A stretch of DNA of 48,271 bases, taken from Prevotella sp. (GTDB lineage Bacteria > Bacteroidota > Bacteroidia > Bacteroidales > Bacteroidaceae). The translations under genes and the position numbers were made by a program. The notes beneath the pieces were generated by a model. The model saw only the letters and a list, made by a program, of their open reading frames with translations. It searched no databases and was not told the DNA's origin. The stretch lies in the NCBI GenBank assembly GCA_017474515.1, contig JAFVHN010000070.1, positions 1 through 48,271 on the forward strand, read 5' to 3'. Of the stretch, positions 34,132-43,328 are shown one piece after another (the first letter of the stretch is position 1; each line of letters begins with the position of its first letter).

Positions 34132-35451
34132 TTATTTATTAAATAAGGTGTCGCTGAGGCTTTGCAGGGCGCGCTTCTTGTCGGCCTCCTTGATGAGGAA
34201 CGATATGTTGTAGTTGCTTCCGCCGTAGGAAATCATTCTCACGGGAATGTTTTTCAACGCATCGGTGGCCAGTGTCTCAAATCCCACGTTGCTCCAGTCG
34301 AGGTCGCCCACCACGCAGATGATGCACATGTCGGTGTCAACGGTCACGGTGCCGTATTTCTTCAGCTCATCAACGATTTCGCTCAGGTGAGCGTCGTTGT
34401 CGATGCTCATCGACACGCCCACCTCCGACGTTGCCACCATGTCGATGGCCGTCTGGTAGCTCTCGAAGATTTCAAACACCTTGCGCAGGAAACCGGTGGC
34501 CAGGAGCATTCGCGAGCTCTTAATCTTGATGGCAATGATGTTGTCCTTGGCAGCCACGGCCTTTATCTTGCCGCGCATGGTGACGTTGTCGATGATGGTG
34601 CCGGGGGCATCGGGCTCCATCGTGTTTTTCAGCCTTACGGGAATACCGGCGAACTTGGCGGGCTGAACGCAGGTGGGGTGCAGGATTTTTGCTCCGAAAT
34701 AGGCCAGCTCGGCAGCCTCCTCGAAGTGCAACTGCCTGACGGCCTCGGTCTTATCGACCACGCGCGGGTCGTTGTTGTGCATGCCGTCGATGTCGGTCCA
34801 AATCTGTATCTCCTCGGCCTCCAGGGCGGCACCCACCAGCGATGCGGTGTAGTCGCTTCCGCCGCGCTGAAGGTTGTCCACCTCGCCGTAGGCATTGCGG
34901 CAGATGAAGCCCTGAGTGATGTAAATCTGGTAATCGGGGTTTTCCTCCATCACCTTTTTCAGCTTCTCCTTGATGTAGGCGGGGTCGGGCTCGGCGTTCT
35001 TGTCGGTGCGCATGAAGTCGAGGGCCGACAGGAGCACGGCGTTCACGCCTTTTTCCTGAAGATAGTTCACCACCATGTTGGTGCTCATGATTTCGCCCTG
35101 TGCCACGATGCTCTTTTCCTCGAAACTGGTGAACAGGTCTTTGGTGAACGAGCGCAGGTATTGGAACTCGGCCTTCAGGAACTCGCGCGTCTTCTGCCGC
35201 CATTCCTCGGTGTCGTAGAGGTTGTCCACATGTTCCATGTAGATTTGTTCCAGGCGGTTGATGACATCGTTGGCACCCTCCGGGTTCTTTTTGTAAAGGT
35301 AGTTGGAGATTTCCACCAGCGAATTGGTGGTTCCCGACATGGCCGAGAGCACCACGAAGGTGGGTTCTCCGCTCTTGGTAATCAGTTGCGACACGTTTTT
35401 CATGCGCTCGGGCGAGCCTACGGAAGTGCCGCCGAATTTCATTACTTTCAT
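34132..35451 (-). CDS. lysC: Aspartate kinase (monofunctional)
   Basis: 439 residues. The amino-acid-kinase signature KFGGTSVGSPERM is at the N-terminus, RGGSDYTASLVGAAL and WTDIDGMHNNDPRVV lie in the middle, and a pair of ACT domains (~300-439, IKIKSSRMLLATGFL and ICVVGDLDW) sits at the C-terminus for feedback control. There is no homoserine dehydrogenase domain. It phosphorylates aspartate, the entry to lysine, threonine and methionine synthesis. The A-rich leader (11 consecutive T on the plus strand) just ahead of the ATG is typical of Bacteroidetes translation starts. Confidence 0.96.
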   Translation of the reverse strand: MKVMKFGGTSVGSPERMKNVSQLITKSGEPTFVVLSAMSGTTNSLVEISNYLYKKNPEGANDVINRLEQIYMEHVDNLYDTEEWRQKTREFLKAEFQYLRSFTKDLFTSFEEKSIVAQGEIMSTNMVVNYLQEKGVNAVLLSALDFMRTDKNAEPDPAYIKEKLKKVMEENPDYQIYITQGFICRNAYGEVDNLQRGGSDYTASLVGAALEAEEIQIWTDIDGMHNNDPRVVDKTEAVRQLHFEEAAELAYFGAKILHPTCVQPAKFAGIPVRLKNTMEPDAPGTIIDNVTMRGKIKAVAAKDNIIAIKIKSSRMLLATGFLRKVFEIFESYQTAIDMVATSEVGVSMSIDNDAHLSEIVDELKKYGTVTVDTDMCIICVVGDLDWSNVGFETLATDALKNIPVRMISYGGSNYNISFLIKEADKKRALQSLSDTLFNK

Positions 35452-35508
35452 AGCAGTGGTATTTTTTTTTTGTTGTTTATTGGCTTGTATATAATAACTT
35501 GAGGGAGG

Positions 35509-36216
35509 TCAGTCTTCGTCCTCCTCCATCATTTCAAGTTTGTTGAAATGCTCGGTAACGTCTTTTATCACATTGTCCTTGCATCGATAGACGATGCCGG
35601 GGAACTTGTCGAGAATGGGCAGGTTGTGGGTTGACATGACCACGGCGGTGCCGGTCTGGCTGATTTGCTTGAGCAACCCCACGATGTTGGCCGCCGTTTC
35701 GGGGTCGAGGTTGCCCGTAGGCTCGTCGGCAATGATGACCTTTGGGTGGTTGAGAAAAGCGCGGGCAATGGCGATGCGCTGCTGTTCGCCGCCCGAGAGT
35801 TCGTGCGGCATCTTGTTCTTCTTGTCGGTCATGCCCACCATGTTGAGCACTTCGTCGATGCGCTCCTCGCGTTGTTTGCGGTCTTTCCATCCGGTGGCCT
35901 TCAACACGAATTGAAGGTTCTTCAGCACCGTGCGGTCGTGGAGCAGCTGGAAGTCCTGGAAGATGATGCCCATGTCCTTGCGCAGTGCGGGAATGTCGCG
36001 GCGCTTGATGGTCATAAGGTTGCGCCCCAGCACCTCGGCCTTTTCCGCCGACTCAATGTCGAGCTCGCAATAGGTGGTCTTCAGCATCGAGCTCTTTCCC
36101 GAGCCCACCTTTCCTATGATATAAACGAACTCTCCCTCGTCAACGTGGAAGTTGATGTCTTTCAAAACGCAGACGTCGTCTTGGAATATCTGCACGTTCT
36201 TGTAGTCTATCAGCAT
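35509..36216 (-). CDS. ftsE: FtsE-like ABC transporter ATPase
   Basis: 235 residues from the ATG beginning [11 protein letters not shown]; the frame is open 13 codons further but that part lacks family similarity. Walker [10 protein letters not shown] (a V replaces the usual P/S), Q-loop FQDFQLL, signature [15 protein letters not shown], Walker [14 protein letters not shown]-loop STHN. FtsE works with the membrane protein FtsX to switch on cell-wall hydrolases at the division site. No ftsX is in the window; separate locations occur in Bacteroidetes. It sits 47 bases downstream of hisIE, the gap holding a small CCCGGC/GCCGGG hairpin (36235-36251), and is probably co-transcribed with the his genes. 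Confidence 0.88.
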   Translation of the reverse strand: MLIDYKNVQIFQDDVCVLKDINFHVDEGEFVYIIGKVGSGKSSMLKTTYCELDIESAEKAEVLGRNLMTIKRRDIPALRKDMGIIFQDFQLLHDRTVLKNLQFVLKATGWKDRKQREERIDEVLNMVGMTDKKNKMPHELSGGEQQRIAIARAFLNHPKVIIADEPTGNLDPETAANIVGLLKQISQTGTAVVMSTHNLPILDKFPGIVYRCKDNVIKDVTEHFNKLEMMEEDED

Positions 36217-36263
36217 GTTGTATCTGTTTACGGTCCCGGCCCGATGCCGGGTCATGTTGTTTC

Positions 36264-36911
36264 TTATTCCATTTCTCCCTTGCTTTTTGCCTGCCGCCGC
36301 TTTTTGTCCCAGTCGGGATTGTGGCGCATGGCCAGCTGTTCGGCCACGTCTTCTATGCGCAGGCCGTTCGAGGTGAGGAGCACCACGAGGTGGTAAATCA
36401 TGTCGGCCGCCTCATAGACCAGTTTCTCCTTGTTGCCGGCCACGGCCTCAATGACGGTTTCCAGGGCTTCCTCGCCCACTTTCTGCGCCTGTCGCCCTAT
36501 GCCGTCCTTGAACAGCTTGGTGGTGTAGGAGCCTTCGGGCATTTCCTCACGCCGTTTCTCAATGAAGTCCTGAAGCTCGGTGAGGAAGAGCAGCGGGTTG
36601 CGCACGTTGTCCTCGCCCCAGCAGGTGTCGGTGCCCGTGTGGCAGGTGGGGCCGTCGGGATGCACCTTGATGAGCAGCGTGTCGTGGTCGCAGTCGTTTT
36701 TGATGTCAACCACGTTGAGATAGTTGCCGCTCGTTTCGCCTTTTGTCCACAGGCACTGCCGTGTTCGGCTCCAGAAGGTCACCTTTCCGCTTTCCACGGT
36801 CTTGTCGTAGGCTTCCTGGTTCATGAAGCCCAGCATCAGCACGTTCCGCGTTTCGGCGTCTTGTATGATGGCGGGCACCAGCCCGTTTTGTTTTTCAAAA
36901 TCTATCTTCAT
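36264..36911 (-). CDS. hisIE: Bifunctional phosphoribosyl-AMP cyclohydrolase / phosphoribosyl-ATP pyrophosphatase
   Basis: 215 residues. The N-terminal HisI part (1-~115) has VTFWSRTRQCLWTKGETSGN and the zinc and magnesium sites in DCDHDTLLIKVHPDGPTCHTGTDTCW. The C-terminal HisE part (~118-205) is helical with KVGEEALETVIEAVAGNKEKLVYEAADMIYHLVVLL. It catalyses steps 2 and 3 of histidine synthesis. It lies 24 bases downstream of hisF. Confidence 0.96.
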   Translation of the reverse strand: MKIDFEKQNGLVPAIIQDAETRNVLMLGFMNQEAYDKTVESGKVTFWSRTRQCLWTKGETSGNYLNVVDIKNDCDHDTLLIKVHPDGPTCHTGTDTCWGEDNVRNPLLFLTELQDFIEKRREEMPEGSYTTKLFKDGIGRQAQKVGEEALETVIEAVAGNKEKLVYEAADMIYHLVVLLTSNGLRIEDVAEQLAMRHNPDWDKKRRQAKSKGEME

Positions 36912-36935
36912 GCTAAAAGTGATATGGTAAAAAAG

Positions 36936-37700
36936 TTATTCCCTCACGTTGATGCCCTCGCTACGCAGGTAGCGCTTGAGCTGTGGGATGGGAATTTCGC
37001 CGAAGTGGAACACGCTGGCGGCCAGCGCAGCATCGGCTTTCCCCAGTGTGAACACGTCGCGGAAGTGCTCCTTCTTTCCAGCCCCTCCGCTTGCTATGAT
37101 GGGAATCGAGAGGCGGTCGGACAGCATGGCCAGCGTTTCGTTGGCATAGCCTTCCTTCACGCCGTCGTGGTTCATGCTGGTGAAGAGAATTTCGCCCGCG
37201 CCGCGCTCCTGTGCCTCGTGCGCCCAGTCCATCAACCTCAGTTCCACGCGCTCGCGTCCTCCTTTCACATAGCAGTGCCAGCCGTCGTCGTCGAGGCGTG
37301 CGTCGATGGCCACCACGCACACCTGGCTGCCGAAGCGCCGTGTGATTTCGTCGATGAGCGCCGGCCGGCGTATGGCCGCCGAGTTGACGCTCACCTTGTC
37401 GGCGCCGGCATAGAGGAGCCGCTCCACGTCCGACAGCTCGTTGATGCCGCCGCCAACGGTGAAGGGGATGTTAATCTCGCGAGCCACCTGCGTCACCATG
37501 TCGGTGAAGGTCTTGCGCCCCTCGTGCGAGGCCGTGATGTCGAGAAACACCAGTTCGTCGGCACCGGCATCGCTATACGCCTTGCCCAGTTCCACCGGGT
37601 CGCCGGCCTGGCGCAGGTGGATGAAGTTGGTGCCTTTCACCGTCTGCCCGTCCTTCACGTCGAGGCAGGGAATAATTCGTTTTGCCAGGCTATGTGTCAT
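36936..37700 (-). CDS. hisF: Imidazole glycerol phosphate synthase, cyclase subunit
   Basis: 254-residue (beta/alpha)8 barrel. Catalytic Asp in [15 protein letters not shown] and the second Asp in CVVAIDAR. Phosphate-binding TVGGGIN and [11 protein letters not shown]. It uses ammonia from HisH to close the imidazole ring. Its start overlaps the hisA stop by four bases. Confidence 0.97.
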   Translation of the reverse strand: MTHSLAKRIIPCLDVKDGQTVKGTNFIHLRQAGDPVELGKAYSDAGADELVFLDITASHEGRKTFTDMVTQVAREINIPFTVGGGINELSDVERLLYAGADKVSVNSAAIRRPALIDEITRRFGSQVCVVAIDARLDDDGWHCYVKGGRERVELRLMDWAHEAQERGAGEILFTSMNHDGVKEGYANETLAMLSDRLSIPIIASGGAGKKEHFRDVFTLGKADAALAASVFHFGEIPIPQLKRYLRSEGINVRE

Positions 37701-38446
37701 TTCACCGGAATTTGAGGGTTGTTGGGGTTGAAGGCGGCCATGAGTCGGGCCGTGTCAATGCGCCCTTCGTAGAACGCCTTGCCGAAGACCACGGCGGGAA
37801 TGCCTTCCCGCTCCAGCGTGAAGATGTCGTCGGTAGAAGACACGCCGCCGCTGGCTATGAGGTGCAGGCCCGGGAAGGCCTCCATGATTTGCTTGTAGAG
37901 CGATATGGCGGGCCCGGCCAGCGTGCCGTCTTTCGAAATGTCGGTACATAGCACGCGGCTGATGCCCAGCCGGGTGTAATGGCTGAGGAAGGGCAGCAAC
38001 TGGAGTTGCGAGTCTTCTTTCCAGCCGTTGATGCTCACCATGCCGTCCCTGACGTCGGCTCCCAGGATGAAGCGGTCGGGGCCATAGGTCTGGAGCCACG
38101 CCTCGAAATGTTGCGGCTCGGTCACGGCCATGCTGCCCACGGTAACGAGGTGTGCCCCGTTGTCGAAGGCCAGTCGCAGGTCGTCGTCGCTCTTGATGCC
38201 TCCGCCGAAATCTACCGTCAACGCCGTCTGGCTGGTGATGCGCCGCAACACGTCGGCATTGACGATGTGGCGAGCCTTGGCTCCGTCGAGGTCCACCACG
38301 TGGAGCCGCCGGAAGCCCAGGGCCTCAAATTGCCGTGCCACGGCCACGGGGTCGTCGCCGTAAACGGTCTTGCGGGCATAGTCGCCCTTGGTCAGCCTGA
38401 CGCACTGGCCGTTGATGATGTCGATGGCGGGAATGAGTTCTATCAT
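37697..38446 (-). CDS. hisA: ProFAR isomerase (HisA)
   Basis: 249-residue (beta/alpha)8 barrel related to His[17 protein letters not shown] with the catalytic Asp, [28 protein letters not shown] with the second catalytic Asp, and [11 protein letters not shown]. It performs the Amadori rearrangement that precedes the HisF/HisH step. It lies 22 bases downstream of hisH. Confidence 0.97.
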   Translation of the reverse strand: MIELIPAIDIINGQCVRLTKGDYARKTVYGDDPVAVARQFEALGFRRLHVVDLDGAKARHIVNADVLRRITSQTALTVDFGGGIKSDDDLRLAFDNGAHLVTVGSMAVTEPQHFEAWLQTYGPDRFILGADVRDGMVSINGWKEDSQLQLLPFLSHYTRLGISRVLCTDISKDGTLAGPAISLYKQIMEAFPGLHLIASGGVSSTDDIFTLEREGIPAVVFGKAFYEGRIDTARLMAAFNPNNPQIPVK

Positions 38447-38468
38447 TCTATGGTTGGGGTTGATGTTA

Positions 38469-39083
38469 CTAAAGGGAAGGATGCCCTAAGATGCCTTCGC
38501 CGAGGAAGTTCGACAAAATCCGTTCGCCCACCTTCCCGCTCTTTTCGGGATGGAACTGGCAGGCGTGGAAATTGCCTTTCGACAGGGCGGCGGAGTAGGG
38601 CAGTATGTAGTCGGCGGCGGCAATGGTGTCGGCGCACAAGGGCACATAGTAGCTATGTACGAAATAGACGTAGGGCCGCTCGCCCAGGCCCTGCATGAGT
38701 GGCCCTTGTAATTGCTTCAGCTCGTTCCACCCCATGGCGGGCACCTTGTCCTCATGGCGCTGGGGGCGGAAGCGCCGCACCTCCGCGTCGAAGATGCCGA
38801 TGCAGTCCACGTCGCCCTCTTCCGAGTGGCGGCACAGCAGTTGCTGGCCTATGCAGATGCCCAGCACGGGTTGCCGCAACTGGCGGATGACCTCCACCAG
38901 CCCGTGGCTGTGAAGGTATTCCATGGCCCCGCGCGCCTCGCCCTGTCCGGGGAAGACCACGCGGTCGGCCTTCATCAGCTCGTCGGCATTGTCGGTGAGC
39001 AACGGCTCCACGCCCAGGCGCCTCAGCGCATTGACCACCGAATAGACGTTTCCGGCATTATATTTTACGATTGCTACGTTCAT
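38469..39083 (-). CDS. hisH: Imidazole glycerol phosphate synthase, glutaminase subunit
   Basis: 204-residue class I glutamine amidotransferase. Nucleophile Cys in VLGICIGQQLL, and His/Glu of the triad in CQFHPEKSGKVG. NAGNVYSVVNALRRLG at the N-terminus is typical. It forms a complex with HisF and supplies ammonia. It is the first gene of the his cluster here. The upstream spacer is made of low-complexity repeats that reach to within ~8 bases of the ATG, and no promoter of the usual type was found. Confidence 0.96.
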   Translation of the reverse strand: MNVAIVKYNAGNVYSVVNALRRLGVEPLLTDNADELMKADRVVFPGQGEARGAMEYLHSHGLVEVIRQLRQPVLGICIGQQLLCRHSEEGDVDCIGIFDAEVRRFRPQRHEDKVPAMGWNELKQLQGPLMQGLGERPYVYFVHSYYVPLCADTIAAADYILPYSAALSKGNFHACQFHPEKSGKVGERILSNFLGEGILGHPSL

Positions 39084-39087
39084 TACT

Positions 39088-39378
39088 TTTAAGTGAAAAG
39101 TGAAGAGTGAAGAGTGAAAAATTTGCTACCGCCGTTTTAAAGTGAAGAGTGAAGAATTTGCTACCGCCGTTTTAAAGTGAAGAGTGAAAAGTGAAAAGTG
39201 AAAAATTGAAAAGGTGAAAAAGGCTTACGTAGTAAATCATAATTCATCATTAAGAACTCATAACTAAAATGCTTTGTCATTTGTCATTTAGCGTAGCGCA
39301 CCATTTGCCGTCATCAGTAACGTCTAAACTCCTGCACTCCCAAACTCCTAAACTCCCATTTTCAATTTTTCACCTTTT
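39088..39378. repeat. Composite low-complexity island between purU and hisH
   Basis: Three blocks can be told apart. AGTGAAGAGTGAAAA words with AATTTGCTACCGCCGTTTTAA inserted twice (39090-39220). A stretch with GTCATTTGTCATTTAGCGTA (39276-39300), the same linker as at 2700 and 16590. Then GCCGTCATCAGTAACGTCTA followed by AACTCC words and TTTTTCACC (39308-39378). No gene is supported. Confidence 0.85.
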
Positions 39379-40242
<864 letters not shown>

Positions 40243-40291
40243 TATGTGTATGAAGCTTTGCTTTTTTTAATCCTTATTCTGTTTGTGGCTG

Positions 40292-40322
40292 CAAAGTTAC
40301 GAATAAACGAGTGAAATGCAAA
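40292..40322 (-). promoter_or_regulatory. purU: Promoter of purU (TTTG - 19 bp - TAACTTTG on the minus strand)
   Basis: On the minus strand TTTG (40319-40322) and TAACTTTG (40292-40299) are spaced by 19 bases, ~50 bases ahead of the start codon. It forms the proximal unit of the 76 bp tandem repeat. Confidence 0.8.
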
Positions 40323-40480
40323 AGGAAAACTTGTTTTCTTTTCATTTCCGAGTGCAAGTAACTTATTTAAAGTTACGAATAAACGAGCGCAGAGCAAAAG
40401 GAAAACTTGTTTCCTTTTCATTTCCGAGTGCAAGTAACTTATTTAAAGTTACGAATAAACGAGCGCAGAGCAAAAGGAAA
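40293..40480. repeat. 76 bp tandem repeat (about 2.5 copies) that multiplies the purU promoter
   Basis: Units begin AAAGTTACGAATAAACGAG at 40293, 40369 and 40445; the third copy breaks off after AAAAGGAAA. Each unit carries, on the minus strand, TTTG and TAACTTT at the same 19 bp spacing. Only the unit nearest purU has the final G of the -7 element; the two distal ones read TAACTTTA. GTAACTT/AAGTTAC forms a small inverted repeat at the first unit junction, and the sequence at the second junction is the same. Confidence 0.9.
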
Positions 40481-40746
40481 CCATTTCTTTTTTATGCCGA
40501 GGGCGGGTTATTTGTTCAAGTTTCACATTCGCTTAACTTCTTGGAGTTACAGGAGTTCAGGAGTTACAGGAGTTCAGACAATAGTTCTGAAGGCTCCCTT
40601 TTCTTCAGTTTACAGTGGCGCAGACCTTTTTCAATGTTTCACCTTTTAAATTGGAAGTATTGTCTGAACTCCTGAACTACAACAACTTGAAAGTTGAATA
40701 ATTTGTTGTGAAACCGTATGAAAAATGAATGTTTCTTACAATCCGA
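40481..40746. other. Spacer with GGAGTTACAGGAGTTCAG words
   Basis: GGAGTTACAGGAGTTCA occurs twice (about 40541-40575), and GTCTGAACTCCTGAACT lies near 40661-40676, in inverted orientation. Together they could form a hairpin. No gene is supported. Confidence 0.6.
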
Positions 40747-40957
40747 TTGTAAAGATTTTTCATGGGCCTTTTAAGCCCGTTTATGGTTTGACCGCAAATT
40801 TCAGGGAGAAATCTTGAAGTTTGAGGAGAGAGATTTTGAAGTTTGACCACCGAAATTTGCGGTCAAACTTCGGCCTATTTTCAATATGTTGATAATCAAC
40901 AAGTTATAAAATTGTCAAGATTTTGCCAATTTTGTCAATATTTTTTACCGTTTTTTA
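40747..40957 (+). repeat. Palindromic ~210 bp element, copy 5 (plus orientation)
   Basis: Begins TTGTAAAGATTTTTCATGGG and ends TTTTGTCAATATTTTTTACC. Arms GGTTTGACCGCAAATTTCAG and CCGAAATTTGCGGTCAAAC. Internal words AATCTTGAAGTTT and GATTTTGAAGTTT. TGTTGATAATCAACA to the right is a perfect small palindrome. It lies between divergent purU and the mannosidase genes. Confidence 0.9.
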
Positions 40958-41099
40958 GGCGGTGAGGGGAGGAGCGACTTTCAAATTGAAAGCAACGGAT
41001 GGGCGCGGAAGATGGGGTGGGGGACTGGCCGCAGCCCTCCGGGAAGTGAGAAAACAAAAAAAACTTCGTCGCACAGGCTGATAATTCGGGAATTATGCC

Positions 41100-41107
41100 T
41101 AAATTTG
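41100..41107 (+). promoter_or_regulatory. Probable -7 element (TAAATTTG) for the mannosidase operon
   Basis: TAAATTTG stands 19 bases before the ATG. The -33 position has GCTG rather than TTTG, so the promoter may be weak or need an activator. The leader would be very short. Confidence 0.5.
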
Positions 41108-41126
41108 CAAAAAGAACAGAATAGCA

Positions 41127-43328
41127 ATGAAGAAATACGCCAATCATTACAATAAGGGCGGCGGCAACCTTGTAGGGAAATGTGCCTGCCTGCTGGCCGC
41201 CGGGTTGCTGCTGGCCTCGGCGCCGGCCCTGGCCGGAGAAGGGCCGGAGGGACTCGTAAGATATGTGGACCCCACGATAGGCACGGGCGGCCACGGCCAC
41301 GTGTTCCTCGGCGCCAACGTGCCCTTCGGCTTCGTGCAGGTGGGGCCCACCATGCCCACCCGCGGATGGGACTGGTGCTCAGGCTATCACGCCAGCGACT
41401 CCGTGCTCTTGGGCTTTGCCCACACCCACCTCAGCGGCACAGGCTGCGGCGACCTGGGCGACATCAGGCTGCTCCCCGTGGGCGACAGGACAACGCGCGA
41501 AACCCTGTTCAGCCATGCCGACGAGACCTGTCGCCCAGGCTATTACGCGCTGACCATCAACGACAAACAAGGACGGCACATCAAGGCCGAAATGACCGCC
41601 ACCCTGCGCACGGCCATCCACCGCTACACCTTCGACCCGCGGCAAGACACGGCCCGCGTGCTCATTGACCTGGAATGGGGAACGGGGTGGGACCGCGTGA
41701 CCGATTGCCACATCGCCCAGACCTCACCGCGCAGGCTCGAGGGGTGGCGACACTCGAAGGGGTGGGCCGACAACCAGAAACTGTTCTTCGCCATGGAACT
41801 GTCGCAGGACGTGATGTTGGAAAAACTCAATGCCGACTCGCTGGTGCTACTTTCGTGCCCCAACAAACGGGGAAAATCCCTGCTGGTGAAAGTGGCCCTT
41901 TCGGCCGTGAGCACCGACAACGCATGGCGCAACATGAAGGCCGAGAACCCGAAGTGGCGGTTTGACAAAGTGGCCGACCAGGCCACCCGCGACTGGGAAC
42001 GGCAACTACGGAAAATCAGCGTGAAAGGCGGCGAGACGGAGAAAACCATTTTCTACACCAGCCTCTACCATTCGATGGTGGCGCCGTCGGTGTTTTGCGA
42101 TGTCAACGGCGAATACCGAGGCTCCGACGGGCAGGTGCATTACGCCGATTTCACCAACCTCACCACCTTCTCGCTCTGGGACACCTACCGCGCCTGGCAT
42201 CCGCTGGCCACGCTCATTCATCCGGAGATGCAACGCGACATTGAGCACACCATGACCACCATCTTCCAAGAGCAGCAGACATTGCCCGTGTGGCACCTCA
42301 TGGGGTGCGAAACCAACTGCATGGTGGGATGCCCGGCCTCCATCGTGCTGGCCGACCTCATACTGAAGGGCCTGGCCGACAACCCGTTGCTGGCCACCCA
42401 TGCCATGCAGCACTCCACCGGCTCGCATCGCCGGGCCCACCGCCTGCTCTGTGAGCACGGATACATTCCCTACGACCTCGACAACGAAAACGAGAGCGTG
42501 GGGAAAGGGCTGGAATATGCCATCGCCTACGGGTGCGCTGCAAAGGTTGTTGACAACAAGGAATTGGAACGGTTGGGCCAGTCGTATCGGAAATACTTCG
42601 ACACGGCATCGCACTTCATGCGCGCCGTGGACAGCAAAGGCACCTTCAGGCCCGGCCTCGACCCCTTTGCCGCCGAGCAAAACGGCATCAAGGACTACAC
42701 CGAGGGCAACGCCTGGCAATACATCTGGCTGGTGCCGCACGATGTTCACGGCCTTATCGGATTGTTCGGGTCGGAGCGGGCTTTCGTGGAAAAACTCGAC
42801 TCGCTGTTCACCGTCAACGGCGACCTGGGCGAGGGTGCGCCGCCCGACATCAGCGGACTGATAGGGCAATATGCCCACGGCAACGAGCCCAGCCACCATG
42901 TGGCCTATCTCTACAACTATGCCGGACAGCCGTGGAAGACGGCGGAGCGCGTCAGGCAAATCATGACAACCCTCTACCACACGGGCATCGACGGGCTTTG
43001 CGGCAACGAGGACGTGGGGCAGATGTCGGCGTGGTATATCCTCTCGGCCATGGGAATGTATCAGGTGGACCCCGCCGGCGGAAGGTTCGTGCTGGGCTCC
43101 CCGCTTTTCGACGAGGTCACCATGCAGACCGGGCACGGGCGCACCTTCACCGTGAGGGCCACTGGAAACAGTAAGGAAAACATCTATATTCAATCGGCAA
43201 GGCTCAACGGAAGGCCTTACACACGGTCGTACATCGACTTCAACGACATCGTGGCCGGAGGAACGCTGGAGCTCATCATGGGCAACCGGCCCTCGGACTT
43301 TGGCACCAGGCGGGAGGACAGGCCATGA
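41127..43328 (+). CDS. Glycoside hydrolase family 92 alpha-mannosidase
   Basis: 733 residues with a long signal peptide (hydrophobic core CACLLAAGLLLASAPALA). Family marks: VRYVDPTIGTGGHGHVFLGA and PFGFVQVGPTMPTRGWDWCSGYH at the start; FSLWDTYRAWHPL in the middle; WHLMGCETNCMVG, with the Glu expected to be the general acid; and near the C-terminus GNEDVGQMSAWYILSAMGMY, where the Asp pair of most members is here Glu-Asp. GH92 enzymes are calcium-dependent, inverting exo-mannosidases, most often alpha-1,2. The overlapping GH125 gene points to mannan or high-mannose N-glycan as substrate. Periplasmic or surface location expected. Confidence 0.93.
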   Translation: MKKYANHYNKGGGNLVGKCACLLAAGLLLASAPALAGEGPEGLVRYVDPTIGTGGHGHVFLGANVPFGFVQVGPTMPTRGWDWCSGYHASDSVLLGFAHTHLSGTGCGDLGDIRLLPVGDRTTRETLFSHADETCRPGYYALTINDKQGRHIKAEMTATLRTAIHRYTFDPRQDTARVLIDLEWGTGWDRVTDCHIAQTSPRRLEGWRHSKGWADNQKLFFAMELSQDVMLEKLNADSLVLLSCPNKRGKSLLVKVALSAVSTDNAWRNMKAENPKWRFDKVADQATRDWERQLRKISVKGGETEKTIFYTSLYHSMVAPSVFCDVNGEYRGSDGQVHYADFTNLTTFSLWDTYRAWHPLATLIHPEMQRDIEHTMTTIFQEQQTLPVWHLMGCETNCMVGCPASIVLADLILKGLADNPLLATHAMQHSTGSHRRAHRLLCEHGYIPYDLDNENESVGKGLEYAIAYGCAAKVVDNKELERLGQSYRKYFDTASHFMRAVDSKGTFRPGLDPFAAEQNGIKDYTEGNAWQYIWLVPHDVHGLIGLFGSERAFVEKLDSLFTVNGDLGEGAPPDISGLIGQYAHGNEPSHHVAYLYNYAGQPWKTAERVRQIMTTLYHTGIDGLCGNEDVGQMSAWYILSAMGMYQVDPAGGRFVLGSPLFDEVTMQTGHGRTFTVRATGNSKENIYIQSARLNGRPYTRSYIDFNDIVAGGTLELIMGNRPSDFGTRREDRP

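Noticed and set aside
36217-36255. Thirteen extra codons at the start of FtsE
   Set aside because: The extension (MTRHRAGTVNRYN) has no family similarity and covers a small hairpin; FtsE proteins start as MLIDYKNV does.
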